From Bemisia tabaci (Eukaryota > Arthropoda > Insecta > Hemiptera > Aleyrodidae): a stretch of 64,000 bases of DNA. This document shows positions 47,768 to 60,400 of the stretch, one piece after another. The first letter of the stretch is position 1. Each line of letters opens with the position of its first letter. The stretch spans positions 45,420,157 to 45,484,156 of the forward strand of contig NC_092797.1 of the NCBI RefSeq assembly GCF_918797505.1. The letters run 5' to 3'. The notes below the pieces were generated by a model. That model searched no databases. It had not been told where the DNA came from and saw only the letters and a program-made list of their open reading frames with translations. Made by a program: the position numbers and the translations under genes.

Positions 47768-48880
47768 GATGATGTCGAATAATAGAATACAGAATACTCT
47801 GCATTTTGTTGTGCACATTATAATGTACTTATGTGCCTATTCTCAATACTTTCAGCGCGTAATTCTTATCACTAGTCATCAAGACTAGATGAACCAAGTA
47901 TTTTTTTATTTTCTTAATATGCCTACGAAATAGGTTTCTTTTTTTTGCATATGTTTCTCATGCCTTTTTTGCCTATTGATTTTTCTGACTCGGAACATTT
48001 TTTTCTCCGACTTCCTGTTAATCTTTTTTAATCTAATGACTGCCCAAGTATTTTTTTTTTTTGCTTAAAGTAATCAGGGCAGGGGAATCGAATTAGCTTT
48101 AGGCCTAAATAATTGTCATGCTTGTATGTATTGCCCTACACTTTTGATGGATAAACTTTCATATGTATAACTCTCATAAGGAAAATAAACAACGTCATTC
48201 AAAGGGTTATAGAGTTAGGTTAAAGTAAAATATATTTATTAAGTGCTTCATATTGTTCCCATCCTTTTGCAATTTGTGCAGATAATTAATTTTTTAAGTT
48301 TTTCGTATTTATAAAATTTTTCAATTTCTTAATATTTCCTTCTCTTTATTTCGTACCCTGAATTGTTATTTCAATTCTAATTTTTTTATTGTGTTTGGGT
48401 TGAATGCCAACATCAAAAACTCTCAGGAAATTCATTGTTTGATATCTCTTTTTCCCCAACAAAACATTTTTTTAAAATTTTCCATTCAAATTTTATATTA
48501 TTATTATTAAACTACGCTCTTATGTCCCAGAAGTTGAAGCTTTCTTTGAAGAAATCTAATGAAAAAACTGCAAGAATAATGATACAGCCTTTTGAAAAAG
48601 GCTGTTGGGAAAGGAATCAAAAAGAAAACAAGAAATGTGAGGGTATCAACATGGATCTTGGAGGTCTCAGGAAAACTGAGACAGCAAATACTGGACGTGG
48701 GCGTACTATATATAGAGTGTAGCGGTTGCAGAGTATGAGACTATATTGATATCCTGAGGTGCTTACAGCTTATACCTTTTAAGCCAGCTGTTTTGCCACT
48801 TGTATCAACCCGCCCAGTGGACGGGTGAATTCGTTGAAAAAGTTTTATCAGTAGTGCAAGTAAGTATTACTTTTCCCTTA
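47768..48880. other. AT-rich spacer
   Basis: About 1.1 kb of T-rich DNA. A 95-codon frame at 48435-48722 has no recognised similarity. AGTAAGTATTACTT at about 48860-48873 recurs near 49911, so duplication boundaries may lie here. Confidence 0.35.
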
Positions 48881-49040
48881 CTTTACAATCTTAGAAAAAT
48901 TTCCCATTCCGGTGATCTCAGTTACATTCCTAGCAAATTCAATTCCTAACTTTGTAATGTTTGATTACTTTAAGGCGGAGGTGAAACTCTATATTGAACC
49001 AGTAACACTCCATATTGAACCAGTAAGACGCAGATAGCTT
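48881..49040 (+). pseudogene. LINE ORF1 fragment 2 (short duplicate)
   Basis: The sequence encodes IPVISVTFLANSIPNFVMFD followed by YFKAEVKLYIEPV, nearly the same as IPMISVTFLANSITNFVLFD and YFKAEVKLHIKPV of the larger fragment starting at 49.06 kb. It then contains a 24-base internal duplication (CTC[C/T]ATATTGAACCAGTAA) and stops. It is a partial copy or a local duplication lying just upstream of the main ORF1 remnant. Confidence 0.7.
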
Positions 49041-49059
49041 TGTAGCGAACTTCCAAGCC

Positions 49060-49821
49060 AAGGACCCTAACTACAATTGCTTCATCCCAAAGTATCGACT
49101 GTTAACTAAAGGAGTTATTAGGGACATTCCTGTTGAATTCTCCGAAACGGAACTCTCAGAAATGATTATCTCCTCTCATGAAATTTACTCTATAAATAGA
49201 ATGTATAAATACGATAGAATTAAGAAAGAAAAATACCCGATTCCAATGATCTCAGTCACTTTCCTAGCTAACTCAATCACAAACTTCGTATTGTTTGACT
49301 ACTTCAAGGCGGAGGTGAAACTCCACATCAAGCCGGTCACCCAATGTAACAACTGTATGAAGTTTGGGCATATAAGTAAATTTTGCAGAGGCAAAAAAAC
49401 AAGCCGCCTATGCGGATTACCGTCCCATGCAGGGGAATGTGTAACCAAAGAAAAGATTAAGTGCCTGAACTGCAAACGAGCCCATCCACCAACAGACCTG
49501 AAATGTCCAGAAAGGAAAAAACAAGCCAAAATTAATGGTATCATAGCGGCAAACAACATAAGCTACTCCGAAGCCAAAACAATAGTAGGTTCATATAATG
49601 ATGATTATAAATTCCGTACAAAAAAAACCCTTGTTAACACAGTGAAGTCATTCCCAAACCTGGGGATCACAAGTATTAGTAATAAATTCTCTCTGCTGGA
49701 GATAAATCATCTCCTACCGAGATACTCATCATTTAATTCAGAACCTGACCCTCCTAAAAAACCTAAAACCTCCTCAAAAAGAGAAGAATCATTTTATACA
49801 TCCTGCACAAAGCCTGCCTAG
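49060..49821 (+). pseudogene. LINE ORF1 (Gag-like) with zinc knuckles, nearly intact C-terminal part
   Basis: An open frame of about 254 codons contains the ORF1 hallmark series. First is KGVIRDIPVEFSETELSEMI, then a conserved central segment (ISVTFLANSITNFVLFDYF), then three knuckles: CNNCMKFGHISKFC, the degenerate LCGLPSHAGEC, and CLNCKRAHPPTDLKC. AANNISYSEAKTIV follows the last knuckle, as in jockey/CR1-type ORF1 proteins. Such proteins bind RNA and package the element transcript. The middle knuckle has lost its first Cys, leaving CGxxxHxxxxC. The frame begins after a stop, without the N-terminal half, and no reverse transcriptase follows, so the copy is dead though little mutated. Confidence 0.8.
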
Positions 49822-49988
49822 AGGCTGGCCAGTGCATTTAAGAAGCTGGCCAGTGGGCGGGAGGATACGCGGAGTGGGTGCTTACAGCAATTTAAAGAAG
49901 TCCTTGCATGCAAGTAAGTATTACTTCCTGTGAGCACAAAATGTCACATTAAATTTCCTCAAACAAAAAACCGCTTATTATTGTCATT

Positions 49989-50799
49989 TTGTTACCAATG
50001 AGTCTAAAAAATCGATTCTTGAAGGAGCATACAACTCCTCCTCCAAATGACTGGAACTCGTCGGTACACATGGCCAGCACATCCATGCCGTTCACTTGTG
50101 CAAGTACATCAACAGCACATGCAAATCTGGAATCGACCGCTTATTCAATAGCAGATGATATGGAAGATGGCATGTTCGAACAGTTCACTCAAAAAAGGAT
50201 TACCTATTCAAGACAGCGATGGGAAAATTTGTCAAAATGTATCATATTGAAGGGAGGGGAAGCTGCTGAGGGTTAAATTTTTATTCTGTCTTTAGGAAAC
50301 AAGGACAAGCCTGAATTTCAAATCATTGTTGGACTTAGGGTTGAAGAGAAACGACGGAAATGTGTAGCAAAAATGGAGGTGAGAACCTTAGATGCCAAGT
50401 CTATGGCTGCCTTTACGAGAAGTCATAGCTTTTCAGGGACAAAGAAGTAATCAGATGATAGCTCACAGATTCCGGCTCACAAAAGAATGTTTCAGGATTT
50501 GCCGAAATGAAATCCGTTCATCAGGCATATTCAGCAGGCCATCTAATGCACGGGTCTTCAGACCACTGACAAACAATTCTACTGAAGAGAAGGAATATGT
50601 TGGACACATCTGCATGGTCATTGTCCTAATCTGCCTCTACGGCTCTGCCCCCCATTTTTTTGCACCAATCCTCTTTTCCCAAGTTTGTAACTTACAAACA
50701 TTACAACCGAACATTGATGAAGTGTACGATGAGACGTTGAAGAACGCCTTGAAAGAGTTCAAGAGAATAGATGATCGGTACCGCCAAAAATTTTTTTGA
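49989..50799 (+). pseudogene. Two adjacent coding-like frames of unknown origin
   Basis: A 95-codon frame (from 49998, in a frame open since 49989) with ADDMEDGMFEQFTQKRITYS is followed, after a possible very short gap at GGTTAAATTTTTATTCTGTC, by a frame starting NKDKPEFQIIVGLRVEEKRR that ends at about 50450. An overlapping 135-codon frame at 50392-50799 contains RFRLTKECFRICRNEIRSSG. The composition looks protein-coding, but no domain is recognised. Position between an ORF1 remnant and a DDE transposase makes transposon debris the likeliest source; HTH regions of PIF/Harbinger-type elements would be one guess. Confidence 0.3.
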
Positions 50800-51189
50800 G
50801 GAGAATGATGTTCTGAAACGTTTCCACCCGGACGGACTGCAGAATTTGATGGAAAGAGACGTCGTGGGTTGTTAGATAAACTACATGGGTTATTTGAGAA
50901 ACAATTTTATTTGGGAAAAACATCATCCTCACTTGAGATGACTTGGCATGTTACGAAAGACTGAATAAACTGCGCACTCAATGAGTCCGACTGACTCCCA
51001 AAAATAAGCTGCGTTAGCAGTGCAATGTAAGTGCATGGTTGTACAATTGCTGTGAATGAAATTGAATTAATGTTTCCTTCAAGAGATAGTATTATTGAAG
51101 ATAAGCAGCTCAGTATTATATTGACGTACTGTGGCTTACAGAGCTCGTATTCTCACTAATTTCAATGCAACAACGTGCACTGTGCGGAG

Positions 51190-52270
51190 ACAGTATCAGA
51201 GCTCAGCCAAATTGCGGCACAGGAGGGTGATTGAGCTGCGTTGCTCGAACTCCGCATGGCGGAGTTAACAGCAAAGCTTCAAGCAACGGAGGCAGAGCTT
51301 CAAGCAACGAAGGCGGAGCTTCGAGCGATGAAGCTCGATCACCTCCAAGGAGAGCGGCAAGAGAAAGCAAATAAAGATACACAGACAGAGGTTGTGGTTG
51401 GCGCACAGATAAGCGTGCCGGTGACTGTGATGGTGCAACAGCACCAGATACAGCACCAATTGCAAATTGCAAAAAAAAAAAAAAAAAAATTTGTAACAAA
51501 GGCAAGCCGCAAACTATTCATGGTGTTGCTGCAAGTGATGACAAGATCACAGTGTGGGCTGGCACCTACATTTATTTGCATAAAGGCGAAAATTTTTCAT
51601 TTCAGCGAGCAACCTACTCGGGACATAAAAAGAAAAATTACGTTAAACCAATGCAGTGTACCACGACAAACGGTTTAATTGTTAACTCCTTAGGACCAAA
51701 CCAATTTTGGGCCGAGAGTATCAGTGACGCTGATATTTTAAAGATAATCATACGCTGTGATTGGTTCAAATCTCTTTTCAAGCCGGGCGATATTTTTGTT
51801 TTGGATTGCGGGTTTCAAAATGTGAAAAATTACTTAGAAAAGCATGGTGTTGTTGTGTCCATCCCAATTCCGAGGACAGACAACGCTTAGCTTTCGACTC
51901 GAGAAGCAAACGAGAGGAGACTTTGTACAAAGGTCCTGTGGGTAATCGAATGGACTAATTAATAGTTCCCTAGAAAGATTCAAGTATTTCTGCAATCCTG
52001 TTGTTTCAAGTTCTGTGCCACATATATATCAAGACGTAAGAATTGCGTGCACAATTCATAATTATTTTTTCCAATGTCAGTCAGTATAGTGACTCGGATA
52101 GTAAGGAAATTGTCACTGACATGTTGCAACGGCGTTCTATGCCAAAAAATGTAAAAAAAATCGTTGAAGATGGCAATTGGACCCGAAAAAGTGTGATATT
52201 TGAAGATCTTACAGATCAATACTTTAAACAATTGCCAAAATGGTCAATTGATGATTTGGAAGCTCTATAG
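51190..52270 (+). pseudogene. DDE superfamily (DDE_Tnp_4-type) transposase, broken by frameshifts
   Basis: A coiled-coil start (51241: ELRMAELTAKLQATEAELQA, with a repeated ELQATKAEL unit) runs into an A-tract at 51471-51489. A different frame then gives the catalytic block: WAGTYIYLHKGENFSFQRAT, YSGHKKKNYVKPM, TTNGLIVNSLGPNQ-AESISDADIL and FKPGDIFVLDCGFQNV (51552-51890). After one frameshift LSTREANERRL-TKVLWVIEW continues to 51957. After another, FKYFCNPV-PHIYQDVRIACTIHNYFF leads to a C-terminal tail ending at 52270. These are the ordered motifs of DDE_Tnp_4 (PIF/Harbinger-like) proteins: GTYI with D in the first block, GDIFVLD(R/C)GF for the second Asp, and the EANE...W.VE helix with the Glu. 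The second motif has Cys where Arg is usual. No terminal inverted repeats were located. Confidence 0.8.
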
Positions 52271-53958
52271 GGATCATATCAACAACGGCTCGCAAGAAGT
52301 TATATCGTGGATCATTCAGCGAGGGGAAAATATAATTTTCAAGAGACAAACGATAATTCTTCGCCAGATTTTAGAAAATATAAAATCAATGTCAAATCCC
52401 CCTTTTTTTTAAAAGCTCACATTCTTTCGCGAATAAAGTTTATCACAATTTTATTTTGATTAACATGAGTCAATCATCCCATAAAGCTGTTATTGGACAT
52501 TACTGTTCTTGTAAAAACTGGGCATGTACTATAAACCCTTGCGCTCACAACATATGTATATTGTGGTACTTGTTCTATGGGCGCCATAAGAAAATCGCTC
52601 CTCCGGCTACCTAAAACGAAAGTTTTCCGCTAATGAAATCCGACTTTGAATTCTCGGACCCAAAAGATGAAGGAGACAACAATAAAAGGCCGGATCCAGA
52701 CAATGATGAATAAAAAGCTGTATCACGGTAAATATAATTTTACTGTCATGATTGTCTTTTATTGTATTGTCTACTATTTTTTTTACCCAAAATCAATGAT
52801 CAGAACTCTCTTTTGTCTTTTAATGATGATCATATGCATACTAGCAAATTGCAGAAGCCATTCAAGACAAAAATAACAAGCATGCTAATCTTTAGTGCGA
52901 CGTTTCCAAATTCCATATTTGTTTTCATGAAATAGAAAAAAGGGAGGGGAAATTATCTACGGCATATTCATCCTTATATGTATGCTTACTAAATGGTCAA
53001 AATGCTGTACAATGCTAAAAAATTACGAAGATCAGCGTGAAACAGGGTGCTCCTGGGCGCAGCTGCAGGACTCTGGCCTGAGACCCATATACGGACCCTG
53101 TCGTGTTAACTTTGAAAAAGCGTAACTTCGCAACTAAGCATTTCCCCAACATGTTCTTTAGCTCATTTTAAAGGAAAAAACTGGGCTATATTTTGAACAC
53201 ATATTCATAACATTTTGTGGGACCCTCCATATCGAAAAATTGAAAAATCCCAAATTAAAATTTTTCAAAAAATTCAATGGGCCATAACTTTGTCAAAAAT
53301 TGACCGATTCTCAATTTCTTATACTCAATAGGAAGGTCTTTTTATGCTCTTTCATTTGAAAGAAAAGTTCAACTCAATAGCTGCAACTGTTTAAAAGTTA
53401 TGCCCAGAAGTTGATTTTTCCTTAATCCTCTTCCCTTGTGGGGGCTGGATCAAAAACTCCGCCATTTTTTAACTTCTCTAACCTTCCTCTACAAAAGGTG
53501 AAAGTATGACAAGATTCCGTTCTGGGCCCAATTCTTATGGGAGATGCATATACCTCTTTGCAAAAAGGACGTAACACTGGTTGAAAGATTGAAAGCTTGA
53601 CAATTATCTGGAAATATGTTCTGGATCATTCATAATCGAGTCATTATTGCACCCAAAACATATAGTGATGTTAACTACTTCCTCTCCTCCTTTGCTTTCA
53701 GACTTGTTGAATGTTCATATCCTCGTGAAGCCACAGACTGCCATCACGGCCCTCCGTGAAGGACTGTCGGTGCTTGGATTTTTGAAGAGAGTAAGAGAGA
53801 ACGCAGAAACATTTCGGTTTTTCTTTCAAGCAGACCCAGATGCATTGACACTCACAACTTTTATGAGTTGCTTCAATATTACTTCTAACATTCTGTTTCT
53901 GTTCGGAGCAGGATTGTGCTTCTGGGTTCCTTAACACCACAAATTTTTTTAGTCATTG
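52271..53958. other. Spacer, includes probable B3GALNT2 3' untranslated region on the - strand
   Basis: No coding frame of merit is present. Reading the - strand from 53958 down, no close AATAAA was found; TTTTATT near 52754 (AATAAA on -) is a distant candidate. The stretch around 53160-53460, GCCATAACTTTG with AAAAATTGACCGATTCTCAA, looks like part of a dispersed repeat. Confidence 0.35.
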
Positions 53959-54421
53959 TCAACTTTTCTTCAAGAGTTTCCAATAATTACTAAATTTAGT
54001 AACATCAAGGTTGGCAACATTGCAAGAATAAGACCTAAACTCATTGTCACAGGCCCAGTGACAAGACCTCCCAACGAGTTTCACAGGAAAGATGGGACTC
54101 ATCCAAATACCCATCGACACATCCTCCCCTTGGAAGTGCTTAAACATGAGATCAAAATTTCTTGAAAGGTATTCGATCAGATTCCTTCGTAGTACATACC
54201 CAGCACCTGATGGAAACTCTGGGTAAGTTTGAGAAATTAAATTGTACTCTCGCCATTTCCCGATGTCCATGACAGGCCACATCGATCTGAAGCAGCTCCA
54301 CCAGTCCCAGGTCCTTTTGTTCCGTATTGAATCTTCCACTTCTGCTAAAACCTTGTCGATGTTGATTATGGTATCGTCATCCGTTTTCAAAGCATAATCA
54401 AAAGCGATGTTTTTTGCCATC
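53959..54421 (-). other. B3GALNT2: B3GALNT2 last coding exon (catalytic core)
   Basis: The acceptor TTTTTTGACAG precedes GATGGCAAAAAACATC; joined to the two bases TG from exon 5 it forms Trp and continues MAKNIAFDYALKTDDDTIIN. This 463-base exon contains the Asp triplet, WDWWSCFRSMWPV, PEFPSGAGYVLRRNLIEYL and FQGEDVSMGIWM, the best-matching part of the protein. The stop TGA is at 53961-53959. Confidence 0.9.
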
Positions 54422-57400
54422 CTGTCAAAAAACAAATTGCTGATCAATTTTCGGTCCAAGCTCACACTGACTAAAAAGAATGAAGAAAGCATATCCATGT
54501 CTCATGAACAATGTCGCCTACCTACAAACTGACAATTTCATAAGACAAAGAAAAACCTTGGCCATTTTTGTAATTTTGAGGTCATGTTTGCAATTTTCTA
54601 TAAATTATTGTGCTCCTATGCGGGATTAAAAAAAACTAAAAACAGCAGTTTGCATGTCTTATACTGTAGAATACGGCAAAGTCGCTGACTCATGTTTGCC
54701 AAAGTTAAGCGTATTGTTCCATAGCCATCCATATTCAAGTAGGTACATTCTTAAGGATTATTTCTAAAACAATTATTGAGAAATGATTGAGCTGAATGTG
54801 GTACAAAGAAACCGAGTAACACACCATGGAGTAGACAAACAGAGGTCTGAAGTTTTTTTCTCTTCGTGGGACCCAGTATTAGACATTAAGTTCAAATCAA
54901 TACTTTATAACTAAATATTTTTATAAGCTTTGATTGATTAATGAGTGTCTACAGAATTTTAAGAAGGAAAAAAAAAATCTGTACTGGTTTCACATTTTTT
55001 CCTGACTATCAAGCCGTCATTTAAGAAGTTAATTAGGACACTAAACAATATTGAACAATTATCAGTAATTCTGAGGTTATTTTTTGCCATTTGCTTAGGA
55101 TTGCGAAAAATCAGAATGCCTTGATTTCTCAGGATATTAATTGCTTTTTGAAGTGATGAATGTGAGGATAAACTGTTCATCACTGAAATTTGACAATTTA
55201 AAAAAAAAAAAACCATCTTGTCTTGATTTTATTAAAATTTGTCTAGGATCATTGGTTTTGAACTCTCTAGAAGCATTCAGTTTAAATGAGCCATAAACGA
55301 CCAAAGGAATAAAGGTTTTTACTGGATTTTTGAAGTGGTGTTCTAACTTTATCAGGGGCCATGTGCCACATGCGTCTAAAAATAAGGGGCGCTATGCCAA
55401 ACATGGTGCTGAAAAACTAGTGCAGCTTAGATTATTGCTGCGACACTGCTCCTCTCTATTTCATTATCAAGAGCCGGTAGGGCTCTGGAAAATGTGGTAA
55501 ACACCTGAAAAATTAAACTTCCTGGTTGTTTTCTGGTTAAGACCCAGTTTAGTGACCAAGTCTGATAAGGAATTCACAATTCATTGCATTCAAACTTCCG
55601 GTTGTCTTGTGGTAGTCCACTCTTCAAACTTGCCCACAGAAATGACTGACCTGTGCAGAATGGTCTTTGTTGGAATGTCCGTTTAAAACAAACTTTTGAA
55701 TTTATTAAAATACATGACACACAGTACATGCACATTCTCTAAAAAAAAAAAAAAGGAAGGGGGGGGGAAGAAGTCGTACTATCTTAAACAACTCATTTAC
55801 AAAGTTTTATTGCATGTGCATAATTCAAATGGTCATCATCCGGCATTTCCAAAATTTGATATATTGGTTCTGGAATTGATCGTGGAAAACTCAGCTAACT
55901 CAGTTGGGAAGTAAGTAAGTTTACTTGATTTTTAAGGAATTCTATCCCTCTCTACAGGAATTTCAAGTATATTAACCTATCTAAATTACATTCATTCCTC
56001 AAATATTACGTAATTTCCCTCCAAAAATAAGAGATTGAAGGCTAGGGAAATTTGAGAGAAAAATGAATACTTTCAAGTATCTGCACAAACATCAGTTAAT
56101 TACAAATTAAAAAAAAAAAACGTTATCTTCGTGAGCTCAAGTAGAAAAAACGGAGAATTTTTGATTACCCGTCTGAAATGTGTCATACATCTATTTGAGC
56201 GCTCAATTAACAAAAAAAAAAAAAAAAAAAAAAAAAATGACAGCAACTCTCAATATTTTACCAATTTGGTCTTGCTCTACGACAGAGTAAATTACCGAAA
56301 ACTCGAAGAATTAATAGCCTTTTTCAGATACTATCAGAATAAATATGGAACAGGGCCCAATCTGTATTCACAAGGAAGTGGAAAAACTCAAAAAAATTAA
56401 ACTTCTGACATTTTGCATTAAACTTGGTTAAGAGATAAGGCACTGCATTACCACTCACCAGTGGAAGAATGTCAACACCTTCAATGGCAGATTTTTATAA
56501 ACATCAATCACATCTAGCAATATAATATCCTGGAAAATAGAAAACTCTTCATCCAAGCTATCCTGTAATCGAATAATTTGGTTTTGCCGTTCAGCGAAGC
56601 GATACTGTCTCTTCCTCATGAATTCTTTGAATTTGCTGGCATCTGAAAAAGCACCCACACCATCATATGTTTTTTGGAGGATAACTCAGAAATTTATAAA
56701 TAAAATAAGAGTGAAAATAACAAACCATAATCCCGAAAATTTTGGGGGAAGATGGAGTTCTCAAAATTACAATAGGTAATGCTGGGAAATTTAAGTATTC
56801 CTGATTGGTTATTTGGATATCATCTAATGCAATTAAATTTGAGATAAACAAAACAAATGGGATGTGTATGGCTGTTCAATTTGAAGAGCGATTGTACCTC
56901 TTGGAAGAAAATTTATCAGAATGTCTTTAGTCAGAATATGATAAAAATCGAAATTTGAGTCTTCAAAGGCGAGTACTCTCTGACTAAAACAGAAAATGAA
57001 AAGGTATACCTCAAAGGATAGATTACAAGCTGTTCATTTTTAAACTAAGAAGGTGCACTTTAACCAAAATGAGCTTGACTGCACTTTTGGTTGCCTCATT
57101 ACTTCTCATGTCATAAATTTCCTAAAAAATAAATCACAGGATGCATTTAAACTTTCGATGAATTCTTTCTAGATTATAAAGAACATACTCACAAAATTAC
57201 AAGTTTGGGTGCTGCTTAATTTTCTGTTTAAATAGTCAGACATCAGAAAAAATTCCACCATGTCTGATGTAAATAAGCTGATATCAGTCACACAAGTTTG
57301 ATTATGAACCCTGAACATCACAGATTCAAATTTTAGGTGGTCTCAAAACCATGCTCATTGAACTATAAACCTCAAACCGCCAAACTTTCGGTTTAGTTGG

Positions 57401-60400
57401 ATATTTTACGGAATCTTTTGGTACATACTGCAAAAATAATGAAACTCTCCTCTAGGCGGTAGTGCTAATCGCACTGTGCTGTCTGTGCTACGAGAACAGT
57501 CTTCTTGATTTTTTCAATTCAGCGCTTGGGCCCAGTGATCATCACAAATAATCTCAAGGTTGCCAGATCGTGCCATTTAAGTGAGATATTTAAAATGGGT
57601 TTAAATGGGATATAAAGCTGATTTTTCAGCACAATCTGGCAACAATAAATAACGGAAAGCTGAAAACTCACCGTGCAAAACATATTTAAATCCAACAAGG
57701 AAACAAGGTTGATTTGAAACAGGATGCAATATGTGCACCACAGGAGGGATCTGATTAGTTTTCGCATGAGAGCATGAAGCAGAATCCAGAATGAGAATCT
57801 GGTTACTGCCTTCGATCCGAATCCGACCCTCGAATCCTTTTGGAAGGAATAGCTGGTTGACCTTAGCCGATGACAAGTACTCATCTGCTGACAGAGGATC
57901 ACACATCATATCAAGATCTAGAGACGTTTTATGAATTCTTCAAATTTTTATCCAGAGAAACGAAATAATCTGTGTTCTTTTAAGAATGAGAATCTTTTGA
58001 CATATAGTGAAGATAGGTGAAGCCTGCTTTTCTTCAAGATACACTATATTAGTACTTCTTGTCAAAATTGAAGTTTTCTGACATCTTTGTTATGACAGTT
58101 TTGAAAACTTATAAAATAAGGTAAAATTTATTAGGAGACAGTGCCGGAATACTTCAAAAATTGTACAGCAGTTTTGTCTTTCTCTTTTAAAAATACAGCC
58201 ATGTTTTCACGATACACATGAGTAATGCATTTGTCAAAAGTTTTCGATTAAGGTCACAGAGAATTGTGATAAAATCATGGCACTATGGAAAACTAAATGC
58301 CATCAATCTAGGTTGGTAATAGAGCATGCATCCGACAGGACCTCCGCCTGTACCATGGCTACAGCTCTCAAAAATGGAAACTAAAGAGGCATTGATTTCT
58401 GATTAGGAGAGAACACCGGAGGTCATCGGTCCCGTTTATCTCTCACTCTTTTAAAATGCCGTGATTTTATCACAATTCACTACTGTTAAATCGACACAGG
58501 GAGCTTGCCATGGATGTGTTTCAATCAAGATGTTTAGCAACTTTCCAGCATTATTCCAAAATTTTAGAAATATCTGTGAGTAGGCGAATTAACAAAATTA
58601 CTGTTACTACAGACTAGGACATACCTGAAAAGGATGTATTTGTGAAAGTCGTTGCCAGGAGAACAGAATTCCTCTGATCATAGATCTTGATGTAAACCAA
58701 ACCTCCATTATTCTTGATCACTTCAGATACAACTCCAACTTGCAGAATAACAATATCAAAGTTTACGATGAAAATAAATTCGCTGGCTTGTTGGGAAACC
58801 GTATTGTGATTGAAGGAACTGCCTAGGTCTTTGTTCGTTGCACCGACAGAAAAATGATCTTCCCAACTGGTGGATGCTAAAAAAATTAATGTTAGTTACT
58901 TAGTTTATTTTATTACAAGATGACTGGTAATTTGAGGGGAGAAGATGATTTTCTAGACAGGTATTGTAGTATTTTCAATATTTCAAATTCTTTTTTCTTA
59001 GTTCTTACTTGAATTTTCCCTGCGTTTATGCGGGGATATAAAAGACAAAATTCAGCATTAGAACCATTTGGGCATCTAAAACTTAAAATTTAAGACCAGC
59101 AATGCTGATCAGTATCTAAATTCCCTATATTTCGGGAGATTTTTACCCAAATTTCTTATGTTTCACATGATTACTCCCGGGTGGTCTTATCACCAAGACC
59201 ACCCAGGCTGGTGACGATGAGCAAAGCCTTGTGAGCTTTGAAGTTTGAGCCTCGGATATGGGTAGCGGGGAAGTGGAGAGCGGCCAGAGTAGACTGGAAG
59301 GGAAGGGCACGAACAGCGCCACCCAAAACTCGATTTACACACATAAAACAGCGAATATCTCGAAAACCGCATACAGGCTCTCTTTTGGCCTATGAGAGCT
59401 TTCGATCAGAATGACTAGCTGAGCAACATATCAAAGTCTCATCAGGTTTGACTGAGGGGAATTTCCTTTAAGGATGGTGTGGGGTTCTTTCCTGCTATCA
59501 GTTTCTGAAGTTGCCCAAGGCCTTAATATCCCGTTTTCTTCACTTAAATAAACAAAATATAAATATTAAATCTTAACACCTGACAAATAATAAAATAATC
59601 TGACATGTCACCCGTTAATATTTTTTTTATTGGGAAGAATAATTTTCTTGATTATAGTCAACAATCATTAATAAGGTATAACGATCATGAGTTTGGGAGA
59701 TGAGGCACAAAGGACTTACAATACAAACCTAGGTAAATAAAAGTTATCACAAGGATTAAAATTAAAACGGAACATTCTCCTAAAAGAAAATTAACGTTAG
59801 GTGCCAATCAAAAATTATCCAATACTGAAATTCTGGATTTCAGGTACCTTGTCCCACTTTTCACAAAAGTTTGTATGTACTCACTAGCGTTGCAGAAACT
59901 TCCCAAAACACTTTGCAACGCCTGGCAATAAACAAGAAAAATGAGAGGGTAAACTCGCATTGGCATAAACATTGCTTGTTTTTTGTAAAATTGCAATCAG
60001 TTCATAAATGAATGGCGGAAGAGGAGGAAAGGTACCACTCTAAAAATTTTGAGAAAAAAGGTGTTTTTAATACGATACGAATTTGAGAAATGGGGAAATT
60101 AGAAACTTGCTGCATTTTTGGTCGTACCCTTTTTGATATTTACATTCCTTTTTATTGAAATACTTCCATTTTCATCTGAAATATAGCAATTCTGATCAAT
60201 ATATTCATCGTAAAACTTTCAAAAAATTTTCATGCCAGGTAAGTGTCCCGCCTTCCTACTCTACATGAGCTGAACCAGACCCTCTCATTCCCTTGTATGT
60301 GACTTCCTTTACTAACAGTCCCTCATTAATGAGTAGCGTCAAAAATAAATACTACTGGTTAGAAGAGTGCATGAACTTATTCCTGGATAATTTTCCTTGA

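Noticed and set aside
59808..59996. 62-codon - strand frame inside B3GALNT2, considered as an extra exon
   Set aside because: Exons 2 and 3 join in phase without it, it has no family match and would break the reading frame.
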